A DNA stretch of 64,000 nt from Bacteroidales bacterium (lineage in GTDB: Bacteria > Bacteroidota > Bacteroidia > Bacteroidales > UBA932). Position numbers and translations under genes: made by a program. Position 1 is the first letter of the stretch. The number at the start of each line of letters is the position of its first letter. Shown one piece after another: positions 8,252-16,739 of the stretch. The stretch spans positions 1 through 64,000 of the forward strand of contig JAFRRF010000053.1 in NCBI GenBank assembly GCA_017428245.1, read 5' to 3'. Under the pieces are notes generated by a model. The model was given only the letters and a program-made list of their open reading frames with translations, was not told the DNA's origin and ran no database searches.

Positions 8252-8947
8252 ATGAAAAAAACGACCCTCTTGCTCCTTCTGTCAGCCGTGGTGGCGCTAT
8301 ACCAGGCTGTCCCTTCCTTCGCCCAAAGCAACCGGCGCGAGGTCAAGATCATGGAGTACTATATCTACAAGGGGGACACCATCTATGTGGACGAACTGCC
8401 GCCGGCTGTCATCCATCCCCGCCAGACGATGAGCAAGCGCGACTGGGTCAAATACTACAAGCGGGTTCACAACTTCAGCAAAGCCTATCCCTACGCGCTG
8501 GTTATCAGCCGGGTGATCAACCAGACCGACAGTCTTTTCGAAGCTGACCACTACACGAAGCGGCAGCAGGACAAGTACCTGAACAAGATGAAGGACGACC
8601 TGCTGAAGGAATTCGATCCGCTTTTCCGCAAACTCACGCTCAAACAGGGCTTGATGATGATCCGCCTGATCGACCGCGAATGCGGGCAGACTCCCTATTA
8701 CATCCTCAAACGCTATCTGGGCGGTACCACGGCCGGCTTCTGGCAGGGCGTGGCCAGATTGTTCAAGGGAAACCTGAAGCAGCCGTACGACCGTTTCGGG
8801 GAAGACAAGGATCTGGAAGAACTGGTGGGCTACTGGCACCGCGGTGAGTTCGGCAAACTCTACTGGACGATCTTCGGCAAGGAGCCTCCGACCATCTACA
8901 TCCCGGAACGCTTCCGCGAAGACGGACCAAGCGACAAAGCTTCGTAA
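8252..8947 (+). CDS. Secreted DUF4294 family protein, function unknown
   Basis: The 231-residue product starts with a clear signal peptide (MKKTTLLLLLSAVVALYQAVPSFAQ), fixing the start at 8252 although the promoter box lies only 10 bases upstream. The mature part contains MEYYIYKGDTIYVDELPPA and a helical region with GLMMIRLIDRECGQTPY, which I recognise as DUF4294, widespread in Bacteroidota and of unknown role. It is followed after 29 bases by an oxidoreductase on the same strand, possibly co-transcribed. No catalytic motif is obvious. Confidence 0.75.
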   Translation: MKKTTLLLLLSAVVALYQAVPSFAQSNRREVKIMEYYIYKGDTIYVDELPPAVIHPRQTMSKRDWVKYYKRVHNFSKAYPYALVISRVINQTDSLFEADHYTKRQQDKYLNKMKDDLLKEFDPLFRKLTLKQGLMMIRLIDRECGQTPYYILKRYLGGTTAGFWQGVARLFKGNLKQPYDRFGEDKDLEELVGYWHRGEFGKLYWTIFGKEPPTIYIPERFREDGPSDKAS

Positions 8948-8976
8948 CTTTTAAAAGTTTTGAAACAGGGAATCCA

Positions 8977-10170
8977 GTGAGCGTAAAACTGGCAGTCATC
9001 GGGGTGGGAAACCGCACGGGAAAGTACCTGCGCTATTTTTCCCTGCATCCCGATGCCGTGGAACTGGCCGCCGTGGTGGAACCCGATCCGGTTCGCCGGG
9101 AAGCGTGCCGGAAACAGTTCTCCCTGCCCGAAGACCGATGCTTTTCTTCATCCGATGCGTTTTTCGAAAGTTTCCGGGAGCCTTGCGACGGCGTGATCAT
9201 CGGCTCTCCGGACCGCTTCCATCATACACAGGCACTGAAGTCCATTGAACGCGGCTGGCATATCCTGCTGGAGAAGCCGGTGGCACAGTCGTACGGACAG
9301 TGCGTGGAAATCGCCGGGGCGGCCCGTCACCGCGGCGTCAAGGTGGGCGTCTGCTATGTGCTCCGTTTCATGTCGCTTTACCGAAAAGTAAAGGAATTGC
9401 TGGAAAGCGGTGCCATCGGCCGGGTTACCGGCGTTTCCCATCAGGAATTCGTAGGGATCGACCGGATGCTGCACACATTTGTGCGTGGCTATTGGAACCG
9501 GGCGGAAACGACGGCTCCTTCCTTCGTGTCCAAGTGCTGCCACGACGTCGATATGCTCCTGTGGACAACGGGAGCGAAAATCAAGGACGTCCAGTCGGCG
9601 GGGAGCCTGGCCTGGTACAGACCGGAGAACGCGCCGGAAGGCAGCACCGATCGCTGTATTGACTGTCCCGTGGAACGCGACTGTTCCTACTCGGCCGTGG
9701 ATATGTATCTCCGCCGGGGCGTCTGGACCCGCAACTTCACGGTTCCGGAAGGAAAGACCCTGACGGAAGTGCTGGAGGAGCAGATGCGGACAGGCCGCTT
9801 CGGCCGGTGCGCGTTCCGCTGCGACAACGACGTGGCCGACCGCCAGCTGGTGACGCTCACCGCGGCGGACGGCATTCTGCTGACCATCGAGATGAATGCC
9901 CTCACGCGGCGGGAAGGCCGGGAGACGGTCTTTGCCGGAACCAGGGGCGAGATGGTCGTCGCCGGGCAGGTCATCGAGGTACGGGACCGTACCGGCTCGC
10001 TGATCCAGGTGCAGGATTTTTCGCAGGAAGCGTCTCTTCCGTACCACGCGAATGCCGATCTGCTTCTGGTGGAAGATTTCATCGGGGCGGTGGCCGCTCC
10101 GGACCGGCTTCCCGCCGTCACCCTGGAGGATTCGCTGGAAAGCCACCGGATCTGTTTCCTCGCCGGGTAA
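8977..10170 (+). CDS. Gfo/Idh/MocA family oxidoreductase
   Basis: The 397-residue protein begins at a GTG (MSVKLAVIGVGNRTGKYLRYF) with a glycine-rich NAD(P)-binding motif, then GVIIGSPDRFHHTQALKSI and the family motif LLEKPVAQS near residue 95. A CIDCPVERDC cysteine cluster near residue 230 occurs in a subset of this family. Members usually oxidise or reduce sugars, inositols or related compounds; the substrate cannot be told. There is no signal peptide, so it is probably cytoplasmic. It converges on lpxH with only 10 bases between stops. Confidence 0.85.
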   Translation: MSVKLAVIGVGNRTGKYLRYFSLHPDAVELAAVVEPDPVRREACRKQFSLPEDRCFSSSDAFFESFREPCDGVIIGSPDRFHHTQALKSIERGWHILLEKPVAQSYGQCVEIAGAARHRGVKVGVCYVLRFMSLYRKVKELLESGAIGRVTGVSHQEFVGIDRMLHTFVRGYWNRAETTAPSFVSKCCHDVDMLLWTTGAKIKDVQSAGSLAWYRPENAPEGSTDRCIDCPVERDCSYSAVDMYLRRGVWTRNFTVPEGKTLTEVLEEQMRTGRFGRCAFRCDNDVADRQLVTLTAADGILLTIEMNALTRREGRETVFAGTRGEMVVAGQVIEVRDRTGSLIQVQDFSQEASLPYHANADLLLVEDFIGAVAAPDRLPAVTLEDSLESHRICFLAG

Positions 10171-10180
10171 ACTGAAAAAA

Positions 10181-10894
10181 CTACAGAATCAGCGTATCTT
10201 CCGGTTTTGTCCAGGCTGGGAGGACGATGAGTTCGCCGCCACTGGCCACGGGTATGCGGCCGGGCGTGTGGAGATGGCCGAAGAGATAAAGGTCAGCCGG
10301 CGGGTTCTTCCGGCCAAATTCATCCACGAACCTGTAGAGCGGCGACTCCTCGCCGAGAAATGCCGTCGGCGTGGGATGCTTCCGTCGGCTGTGAGCCGCC
10401 CAGCGACGGGCGAAACCGAACACCCAGCGGGGCGGAAGCGCCTTGAGCAGGGCGATGCAGGCCTTGTTGCGGAAGATGTAGAAGATCAGCTTGGATTTCG
10501 CGTTGTGTGCCCCCAGCGTGTCACCGTGGCCCATCAGCACCCGCTTGCCGTAAAGGTCGAAAAACCGGTACGGCTCCTGAACGATATGCACACCCAGCTC
10601 CTTTTCGAAATAATCGGTCACCCACCAGTCGTGGTTGCCCCGGAAAAACCAGACATCCATCCGCTCCGCCGCCTCTGCCAGGGCGGCCAGTACCCGGACG
10701 CTGCCGCGCGGCACCACATCGTGGTAGTCCACCCAGAAATCGAAGATGTCCCCCATCAGGAAAAGGCCCTTCAAGTCGGAGGGCAGGGCCCGGAGATGTT
10801 CGACGAACGCCCGTTCCCGTACGCCGCCGGGATCGGAATCCGGTCCCAGATGCAAGTCGGCCACAAAGGCGTATCGTCCCTCCTGCAGCGCCAT
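10181..10894 (-). CDS. lpxH: UDP-2,3-diacylglucosamine diphosphatase LpxH
   Basis: LpxH hydrolyses UDP-2,3-diacylglucosamine to lipid X in lipid A synthesis at the inner membrane. The 237-residue protein shows the calcineurin-like metallophosphoesterase motifs in order: VADLHLG, MGDIFDFW, RGNHDWW, LMGHGD and FGHLHTP. Its start lies 4 bases after the uppP stop, making it the last gene of ftsX-DUF3098-uppP-lpxH, all envelope functions. The other lipid A gene here, lpxK, lies at 21016. Confidence 0.92.
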   Translation of the reverse strand: MALQEGRYAFVADLHLGPDSDPGGVRERAFVEHLRALPSDLKGLFLMGDIFDFWVDYHDVVPRGSVRVLAALAEAAERMDVWFFRGNHDWWVTDYFEKELGVHIVQEPYRFFDLYGKRVLMGHGDTLGAHNAKSKLIFYIFRNKACIALLKALPPRWVFGFARRWAAHSRRKHPTPTAFLGEESPLYRFVDEFGRKNPPADLYLFGHLHTPGRIPVASGGELIVLPAWTKPEDTLIL

Positions 10895-10898
10895 TCCG

Positions 10899-11693
10899 TT
10901 ATACGAGTGTCGAAATCAGGCAGGCAAGTCCGACCAGCGCGCAATACAGGGCGAACCACTTGAGACGAGCCTTCTTCACGAGCGCGATCATGACACGGCA
11001 GGCGAACAGGCCCGAAACGAACGCGGCGATGAAGCCCAGCACCAGCTGCAGGCTTCCGACGCTGCTGGCCGCGAAATCACCGCCCACCACGTCGAGGAAC
11101 GCTTCGCCCAGGATCGGGATCAGTACCATCAGGAAAGAGAAACGCGTCACTTCTTTCTTGGAAACGCCGCTGAGCAGACCGGCCGCAATGGTCGAACCGC
11201 TGCGGGAGAGCCCGGGAATCACCGCGACAGCCTGCGCGAGACCCATCCAAAGCGCCGATTTCCAGGTGACCTTTCCGCCTTCTTCGCCACGGCGGGCCGT
11301 AATCGTCTCGGAAAGGAAAAGAAGCATAGCCGTCACGATGAGCGCCAGGCCTACCACCAGCAGGCCGCTGCCGAAGAGCGATTCCACCGAATCCTTGAAA
11401 AAGACGCCCACGATGAAAACGGGGATCATCGAGATCAGGATCAGCAGGATATAGCGCGTCTCACTGTTCATCTTGAATTTGAACAGCCCCTGCAGAAGGC
11501 TGACGATGTCTTTCCAGAAAACGACGATGGTAGCCAGCACCGTAGCCGCGTGCACCGCCACCTCGAACCCGAGGTCGGCCGTCTCGATGCCGAACAATGC
11601 CTTGCCGATGGCCAGATGGCCGCTGCTGCTGACAGGCAGGAACTCCGTCAGTCCCTGGACGATTCCCAGGATAATGGCTTCGATCCAGCTCAT
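10899..11693 (-). CDS. uppP: Undecaprenyl-diphosphatase UppP (BacA)
   Basis: UppP recycles undecaprenyl pyrophosphate, the carrier for peptidoglycan and O-antigen units, at the inner membrane, and can confer bacitracin tolerance. The 264-residue multispanning protein has both family motifs, GLTEFLPVSSSGHLAIG near residue 15 and PGLSRSGSTIAAGLLSG near residue 160. It lies 3 bases after the DUF3098 gene and 4 bases before lpxH. Standard length. Confidence 0.95.
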   Translation of the reverse strand: MSWIEAIILGIVQGLTEFLPVSSSGHLAIGKALFGIETADLGFEVAVHAATVLATIVVFWKDIVSLLQGLFKFKMNSETRYILLILISMIPVFIVGVFFKDSVESLFGSGLLVVGLALIVTAMLLFLSETITARRGEEGGKVTWKSALWMGLAQAVAVIPGLSRSGSTIAAGLLSGVSKKEVTRFSFLMVLIPILGEAFLDVVGGDFAASSVGSLQLVLGFIAAFVSGLFACRVMIALVKKARLKWFALYCALVGLACLISTLV

Positions 11694-11696
11694 CCG

Positions 11697-11927
11697 CTAT
11701 TCCTCCGGCGTTTTCGGCGTCTTCATGATTCCCCAGAGAATCACGACGATTCCGATGATGATGACAATCGGAGCCAGGGTAAGCCGGCGGAAGTTGAACA
11801 TCGCCGGATTGAACACGTTCGGATCGGACGATCCGCCGCCGATCATCAGGATAAAGCCCACGATCATCACCAGCAGGCCGATGGCGATGATTTTCACATT
11901 TTTGGAAGGCATTGAGAAGTTTGCCAT
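11697..11927 (-). CDS. Small membrane protein, DUF3098 family
   Basis: The 76-residue protein has two hydrophobic segments (near residues 11-30 and 50-67) separated by SDPNVFNPAMFNFRRLTLAP, the recognisable DUF3098 pattern. In Bacteroidota this family commonly sits between ftsX and uppP, as here (9 bases after ftsX, 3 before uppP). Function is unknown; the position suggests a link to the divisome or cell-wall recycling, which is inference. Confidence 0.8.
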   Translation of the reverse strand: MANFSMPSKNVKIIAIGLLVMIVGFILMIGGGSSDPNVFNPAMFNFRRLTLAPIVIIIGIVVILWGIMKTPKTPEE

Positions 11928-11936
11928 ATCACAGTG

Positions 11937-12815
11937 TCAATAATATAAATCGTCTTTGGAAATGTAAGCTACGCGACTCACCACCAGAAGCGTGGAGACC
12001 ACGCAGATGGCAATGCCCAGCAGCACCGTGCACACAAGGACGAGCCACACGAGCCGCATATCGAAAAGCTGGGCCAGCAGGCCGGAGTTCCGGCCCAGCA
12101 GGCGGAATCCTGCGTAGAACATAGCGGACGCCAGCAAGCCCGAAACGGCGCCCTGCACCACCGCCTGCCAGACGAAAGGCCGGGCGATGAACGAACGCCG
12201 GGCCCCCACCAGACTCATCGTATGGATGGTGAAGCGGCGGGCGTAGATATTGAGCCGAACCGTATTGTTGATCAGGGCGAACGAGATGATCAGCAACAAG
12301 AGGATGACCACCCCGAGCACCAGGCCGATGCGACGCAGGTTCGAATTGAGGGTCTCCACAAGCGTCTCCTGATAAACCACCTCCTCCACGCGGGGATGTG
12401 CCAGCAGCGAAGCCTTGATCACGCCGAGGGAATCGGTCGTAATGGCATCTCCGTCGAGTTTCAGGTCGATCGACAGGGGAATGGGCGAACTCTCGAAGAC
12501 CGACAGGAAATCTTCGCCCAGAAGCTCCTTCATCTCGGCCGCACCCTCTTCCTTCGTGATGAAACGGCTCTCCTTGACGTACGGCCGTGTGGAGAGTTCC
12601 TCCGCGAGCGCACGTCCTTCCTTTTCCGAGGCGGACTGCTTGAGCATCACGGTAACCGACATGTTCTCCTTGAACCACCGGGCCACGCCGCCCGCATTGG
12701 CGGCCAGTACGGCAGCCGCGGCCACCAGCACGAGCACGAGCGAAATACTGATGACCGACGTAATGTAAGAACGGATCAAGCGCCTGTAAACTATATTTTT
12801 ACCTCTTGCAGCCAT
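11937..12815 (-). CDS. ftsX: Cell division protein FtsX
   Basis: FtsX is the membrane partner of the FtsE ATPase and controls peptidoglycan hydrolases at the septum. The 292-residue protein has an N-terminal membrane segment (TSVISISLVLVLVAAAAVLA), a periplasmic domain with NMSVTVMLKQSASEKEGRAL, and three C-terminal membrane segments containing VILLLLIISFALINNTVRL. ftsE is not adjacent, common in Bacteroidota. It heads the operon with DUF3098, uppP and lpxH, from a promoter box at 12832-12839. Confidence 0.92.
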   Translation of the reverse strand: MAARGKNIVYRRLIRSYITSVISISLVLVLVAAAAVLAANAGGVARWFKENMSVTVMLKQSASEKEGRALAEELSTRPYVKESRFITKEEGAAEMKELLGEDFLSVFESSPIPLSIDLKLDGDAITTDSLGVIKASLLAHPRVEEVVYQETLVETLNSNLRRIGLVLGVVILLLLIISFALINNTVRLNIYARRFTIHTMSLVGARRSFIARPFVWQAVVQGAVSGLLASAMFYAGFRLLGRNSGLLAQLFDMRLVWLVLVCTVLLGIAICVVSTLLVVSRVAYISKDDLYY

Positions 12816-12831
12816 TTTCAGAGCAGGATTA

Positions 12832-12862
12832 CAAAGGTAATCAAATTTTTTTTATATCTTTG
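12832..12862. promoter_or_regulatory. Divergent -7 promoter boxes for ftsX and the glycogen-synthase-like gene
   Basis: Minus strand: TACCTTTG (12832-12839) lies 16 bases from the ftsX ATG at 12815. Plus strand: TATCTTTG (12855-12862) lies 29 bases from the ATG at 12892. The two boxes are 15 bases apart back to back, so each overlaps the upstream region of the other and use of one could hinder the other. Clear -33 elements are not visible. Confidence 0.55.
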
Positions 12863-12891
12863 TATCGAATTTGCCTTAAAACGACTTTGAA

Positions 12892-13716
12892 ATGGAAGAA
12901 CCTGTAAGAGTACTTTTCGTGAACTCCGAAATCTTCCCCTATATGCCTGAAACAGACATATCTGTGCTGGGAAGGTATCTGCCGCAGGGGATTCAGGAGA
13001 GCGGGAAGGAGATCCGCTCCTTCATGCCGCGTTACGGCACGATCAACGAACGCCGGAACCAGTTGCACGAGGTCATCCGCCTGTCCGGAATGAACCTGGT
13101 CATCAACAATGCCGACCGTCCGCTCGTCATCAAAGTCTCTTCCATCTCTTCCGCCCGGATGCAGGTTTACTTCATCGACAACGAAGACTACTTCCATCGC
13201 AAATTCATCTATCAGGACGCAGAAGGCAAAGATTTCAAGGACAACGACGAACGGGCCGTCTTTTTCGCACGCGGCGTGCTCGAAACCGTCAAGAAGCTCC
13301 GCTGGAAACCCGACATCATCCACTGCCAGGGCTGGATCACCCATTTCGTTCCGGTGTATCTGAAGAAGGTGTACCACGAAGACCCCATCTTCACCGAGAC
13401 CAAAGTGGTGCTTTCGCTCTACAACGAAATGCTCGGCGCCTGCCTGGGCGAAGGGCTCATCGACAAGATCCAGGGCGACAACCTCGGGCGGTCGGACGTG
13501 GACCAGCTGGAGGAGCCCACTGGCATAAATCTTGCGAAACTGGCCATCCGTTATGCGGACGGCGTGGTTTCGGGCGTCCCCGCCCTCGACCCGGCCCTTG
13601 CGGACTATGCCCGCGAGCTGCAGCTCCCGGTGATGCCCTACATCCCCGTCAGCAAGGATGACATGTCCTACGTCCGCACGTACAACCAGTTTTACGACGA
13701 CTTGTTACAGAAATAA
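12892..13716 (+). CDS. Glycogen/starch-synthase N-terminal-like protein (half length)
   Basis: The 274-residue protein resembles the N-terminal Rossmann domain of glycogen synthase (GT5): VRVLFVNSEIFPYMPE, a FMPRYG segment, WKPDIIHCQGWITHFVP and an unbound-loop region. It lacks the KTGGL-type ADP-glucose motif (here PETDIS) and the whole C-terminal GT1-like domain, so full synthase activity is unlikely. Similar half-length proteins next to DUF4270 lipoproteins occur in Bacteroidota, and here the DUF4270 gene follows after 2 bases. Its role is unknown; it may bind a nucleotide sugar or have another function. Confidence 0.75.
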   Translation: MEEPVRVLFVNSEIFPYMPETDISVLGRYLPQGIQESGKEIRSFMPRYGTINERRNQLHEVIRLSGMNLVINNADRPLVIKVSSISSARMQVYFIDNEDYFHRKFIYQDAEGKDFKDNDERAVFFARGVLETVKKLRWKPDIIHCQGWITHFVPVYLKKVYHEDPIFTETKVVLSLYNEMLGACLGEGLIDKIQGDNLGRSDVDQLEEPTGINLAKLAIRYADGVVSGVPALDPALADYARELQLPVMPYIPVSKDDMSYVRTYNQFYDDLLQK

Positions 13717-13718
13717 GA

Positions 13719-15071
13719 ATGAAAAAGTCCGCGATCCGCACAAGCCTGATTTTGTTGTTGACCCTGATTCCGCTCGCTTCGTGCATCGTTACCGACCCTA
13801 CCCTGGGTGCCGCCCTGGTGCCTGGAAACCAGAATATATCGATCCGTACCGCTACGCTCGACCTGCCGGTCGATCTCCGGATGGCCGACAGTCTGCAGAG
13901 TTCCATCTCGCAGAGCGCGACCGTCGGCGCCATCCGCTCCAGGACCTTCGGCCTGTTCCATTCCGACGCGGCCGTGTCCGTCACGTCGGCCAAGGATTCC
14001 GTGGAATGGGGCGCCAATCCGACCGTGCGTTCCGTATCCCTCGAACTGATCCGCGACACTTCGATGGTGGTCGATCCTTCGCAGATCTTCATTCCCCAGA
14101 ACTACTACGTCCACCAGTTGACCATCGATCTCGACTCCACGAAAGTCTATAACAACAGCATCGGGGACGGCGACTATGACCCGGTCCCCATTTCGGAAGG
14201 CGTTTCCCTCTTCCTGGGCGGAGACTCCTACACCGTCACCCTCAAGAAAGAGATCGGCGAAAAACTCCTGGCCATCCCGACGGCCACGCGCGACAGCGCG
14301 GAACTGTTCATGAAGGCGTTCCGAGGATTCTACATCCGCTGCGACGATCCCAAAGAAGGGATGTACGGCGGACGGCTTTGCACCTTCGACCTGTCGTCTT
14401 CCTATCTGCGCCTGGTATGGGACTTCGACGATACCGACGGAAACCGGAAATCGGGAACCGCTTTCTTCAGCCTCGGCCAAAAGCACGTCGTCAACCGTTT
14501 CATCTCCGGTTCCCGGGACCTCGAGCACGCCGACATCACGCAGAACCTCTATATGGAAGGCCTCAACGGCATCAAACCCCACATCGACGCCCGGAAACTG
14601 CGCGACGCCGTGACGTCCTGGGCTGCGGCCTCCGGCCTGTCCACCGACAAGCTGCTGATTGCCAAGGCCACGGTCTCCTTCCCCTTCGAGTATGACGGCG
14701 ACCGCGACCAGTTCAACTATTATCCCTCCAGCCTTTTCCCCTGCCAAAGGGTCCAGAAAGAGAAGCGCCTCAACTACACGCCGATCGACGAAATCAACGA
14801 CGTCTATCTGGAAAACGGGGAAATCAACCGTTCCCTGCTGCAGTACACCGCCAACATCAGCCTGTACCTGCAGGATCTGATCACCCGCGACAGGGAAGAA
14901 CTGACAGGGAAAGACGATCTGTGGATGATGCCGATCCTCTCCTACTACGACTCCTATTCGAGCAAGACCTACTACTACTCCGATTACTACAATTACACGC
15001 AGTCCGTGCTCAACGGAACGGCCGCTGAAAGGCATCCCGTCCTTCAGCTGACTTTCGCTGTACTGGATTAA
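13719..15071 (+). CDS. DUF4270 family lipoprotein
   Basis: The 450-residue protein has a lipoprotein signal with lipobox LASC (Cys22), so it is likely anchored in the outer membrane. The mature part carries SISQSATVGAIRSRTFGLFH and repeated beta-rich segments typical of DUF4270, a Bacteroidota family of unknown function. It follows the glycogen-synthase-like gene by 2 bases and is probably translated from the same message. A tyrosine-rich stretch near residue 410-430 (YYDSYSSKTYYYSDYYNY) is notable. It converges on fabF. Confidence 0.8.
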   Translation: MKKSAIRTSLILLLTLIPLASCIVTDPTLGAALVPGNQNISIRTATLDLPVDLRMADSLQSSISQSATVGAIRSRTFGLFHSDAAVSVTSAKDSVEWGANPTVRSVSLELIRDTSMVVDPSQIFIPQNYYVHQLTIDLDSTKVYNNSIGDGDYDPVPISEGVSLFLGGDSYTVTLKKEIGEKLLAIPTATRDSAELFMKAFRGFYIRCDDPKEGMYGGRLCTFDLSSSYLRLVWDFDDTDGNRKSGTAFFSLGQKHVVNRFISGSRDLEHADITQNLYMEGLNGIKPHIDARKLRDAVTSWAAASGLSTDKLLIAKATVSFPFEYDGDRDQFNYYPSSLFPCQRVQKEKRLNYTPIDEINDVYLENGEINRSLLQYTANISLYLQDLITRDREELTGKDDLWMMPILSYYDSYSSKTYYYSDYYNYTQSVLNGTAAERHPVLQLTFAVLD

Positions 15072-15091
15072 ACCCGGATTAAAACAGAAGA

Positions 15092-15117
15092 CCTTCCGGC
15101 TCAGAGCGCGCGGAAGG
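15092..15117 (-). terminator. Possible fabF terminator hairpin
   Basis: Arms CCTTCCG (15092-15098) and CGGAAGG (15111-15117) enclose 12 bases and overlap the last codons of fabF. On the minus strand a moderately T-rich stretch follows. Its position between two converging genes fits a terminator, but the T-run is weak. Confidence 0.4.
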
Positions 15118-16351
15118 CCAGGCAGGCGTTCTGTCCGCCGAAACCGAAATTGTTGCTGATGGCTACGCGGACCGTACGCCGTTGCGGCTCATTGAGCGTC
15201 AGGTTGAGCCGGTAATCGATCCGCTCGTCTTCCACTTTGAAATTGATGGTCGGCGGAATGACACCGTCGCGGATGGCGTGGATGCAGGCCAGTGCCTCCG
15301 CCGCGCCGGCAGCTCCCATCATATGGCCGGTCATCGACTTGGTGGAACTGATGTTGACCTTGTAGGCATCCTCTCCGAAGACCGTCTTGATGGCGTGCAG
15401 TTCAGCCAGGTCGCCCAGCGGCGTGGAAGTGCCGTGGGCATTGATGTAATCGACGTCTGCAGGCGTCAGGCCGGCCTCGCGGAGAGCGAGGACCATGGCC
15501 TCGGCCGCACTTTCGCCGTCTTCCCGCGGCGCAGTGATATGCCACGCGTCGCAGGTCATTCCGAATCCGGCAATCTCGGCATAGATCGGAGCGCCGCGCC
15601 GCAGCGCGTGCTCATACTCTTCCACGATAAGGACGGCGGCACCTTCACCCATCACGAAACCGTCGCGGGTCGCGTCGAAAGGCCGGGAGGCCGTCTGGTA
15701 TTCCTCATTGTTGGTCGACAGGGCGCGGGCGGCATTGAAACCGCCGATGCCGGGAATCGAGATCGGCGCCTCCGTCCCGCCAGAAACCATGATGTCGGCA
15801 CGGCCCAGCTGAATCTGCGAGGCAGCCGTCAGGATGGCGTGCGCCGAGGTGGCGCAGGCGGAGGACACACCGAAATTCGGGCCACGGAATCCATACTTGA
15901 TGGCAATGTGGCCCGAAGCGATGTTGGTGATGAATTTGGGAATCAGGAACGGGCTGAAGCGGGGGTTCTCGCTTTCAAAAAACTCCTGAATCTCTTCCGT
16001 GTAAGAATTGATTCCGCCTACACCGGAACCGACTACGACGCCGATGCGGCTCAAGTCGGTCGCATCCAGGTCCAGACGGCTGTCACGGACCGCTTCGGCG
16101 GCCGCGATCATCGCATACTGCGTAAACGGATCGGTGTGACGCGCTTCCTTGCGGTCGATGGCGTCGGGGAAACGGGCCGGATCGAAATCCGGTATCTCAC
16201 ACGCGAATTTGGTCTTGAAAAAGGTCGTGTCGAGGCGGTCGATCATCCGGGCCCCGCTGACACCCCGGTCAAGGTTCCGGAAATACTCCCCGACGTTGTT
16301 GCCCAACGGGTTGATAGTCCCGATACCGGTAATGACGACCCTTTTCGCCAT
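15101..16351 (-). CDS. fabF: Beta-ketoacyl-ACP synthase II
   Basis: FabF condenses malonyl-ACP with acyl-ACP in fatty acid elongation in the cytoplasm. The 416-residue protein shows the Cys-His-His catalytic set: Cys in SSACATSAHA, His in NAHGTSTPLGD and His in KSMTGHMMGAAGA, with the glycine-rich NNFGFGGQNACL near the end. It follows acpP by 3 bases, so substrate carrier and enzyme are co-expressed, a common arrangement. Confidence 0.96.
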   Translation of the reverse strand: MAKRVVITGIGTINPLGNNVGEYFRNLDRGVSGARMIDRLDTTFFKTKFACEIPDFDPARFPDAIDRKEARHTDPFTQYAMIAAAEAVRDSRLDLDATDLSRIGVVVGSGVGGINSYTEEIQEFFESENPRFSPFLIPKFITNIASGHIAIKYGFRGPNFGVSSACATSAHAILTAASQIQLGRADIMVSGGTEAPISIPGIGGFNAARALSTNNEEYQTASRPFDATRDGFVMGEGAAVLIVEEYEHALRRGAPIYAEIAGFGMTCDAWHITAPREDGESAAEAMVLALREAGLTPADVDYINAHGTSTPLGDLAELHAIKTVFGEDAYKVNISSTKSMTGHMMGAAGAAEALACIHAIRDGVIPPTINFKVEDERIDYRLNLTLNEPQRRTVRVAISNNFGFGGQNACLAFRAL

Positions 16352-16354
16352 AAA

Positions 16355-16591
16355 TTACTGTACGTGTTCCTTGATGTAGTCGATTGCATCCTGGACGGTC
16401 GAGATCTTCTCGGCTACGTCGTCAGGGATCGTGATATTAAACTCTTTCTCAAACTCCATGATGAGCTCGACGGTGTCGAGAGAGTCGGCGCCAAGGTCGT
16501 TCTTGAAACTTGCGGCAGGCGTCACTTCGCTTTCTTCAGCGCCCAGTTTGTACACAATGATGGAGATGACTTTCGAAGCAATATCTTCCAT
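16355..16591 (-). CDS. acpP: Acyl carrier protein
   Basis: The 78-residue acidic protein carries the growing acyl chain on phosphopantetheine bound to the serine of [12 protein letters not shown]. It begins [20 protein letters not shown] and has the usual four-helix length. It is first in the acpP-fabF operon; a promoter-like box lies at 16671-16678 and an 18-bp perfect palindrome sits between them (16644-16661). Confidence 0.96.
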   Translation of the reverse strand: MEDIASKVISIIVYKLGAEESEVTPAASFKNDLGADSLDTVELIMEFEKEFNITIPDDVAEKISTVQDAIDYIKEHVQ

Positions 16592-16643
16592 GGTGAATTG
16601 GTTTTTGGTTTATAGTATCAATTGGTTTCTTTGCTTGTCAACC

Positions 16644-16661
16644 TGTCGGCATATGCCGACA
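16644..16661 (-). promoter_or_regulatory. 18-bp perfect palindrome just downstream of the acpP promoter
   Basis: TGTCGGCATATGCCGACA is an exact palindrome. Relative to the presumed acpP start point (near 16664-16667) it covers about +4 to +21, the classic place for a repressor operator; as RNA it would form a leader hairpin. It lies 52 bases before the acpP start codon. No regulator is identified. Confidence 0.5.
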
Positions 16662-16670
16662 AGATTTTGC

Positions 16671-16715
16671 AAAGTAAGTAATTTTTGTCCAAAAACACAA
16701 ATTTTCATATATTTG
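16671..16715. promoter_or_regulatory. Divergent promoters of acpP-fabF and kbl
   Basis: Plus strand: TTTTTG (16682-16687), 20 bases, then TATATTTG (16708-16715), an excellent consensus match 24 bases before the kbl ATG at 16740. Minus strand: TTACTTTG (16671-16678), one mismatch from TAnnTTTG, for acpP. The two core promoters overlap face to face within 45 bases, so they may be reciprocally affected. Confidence 0.65.
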
Positions 16716-16739
16716 TAAAAAGCAACCAAATCTACCCTT

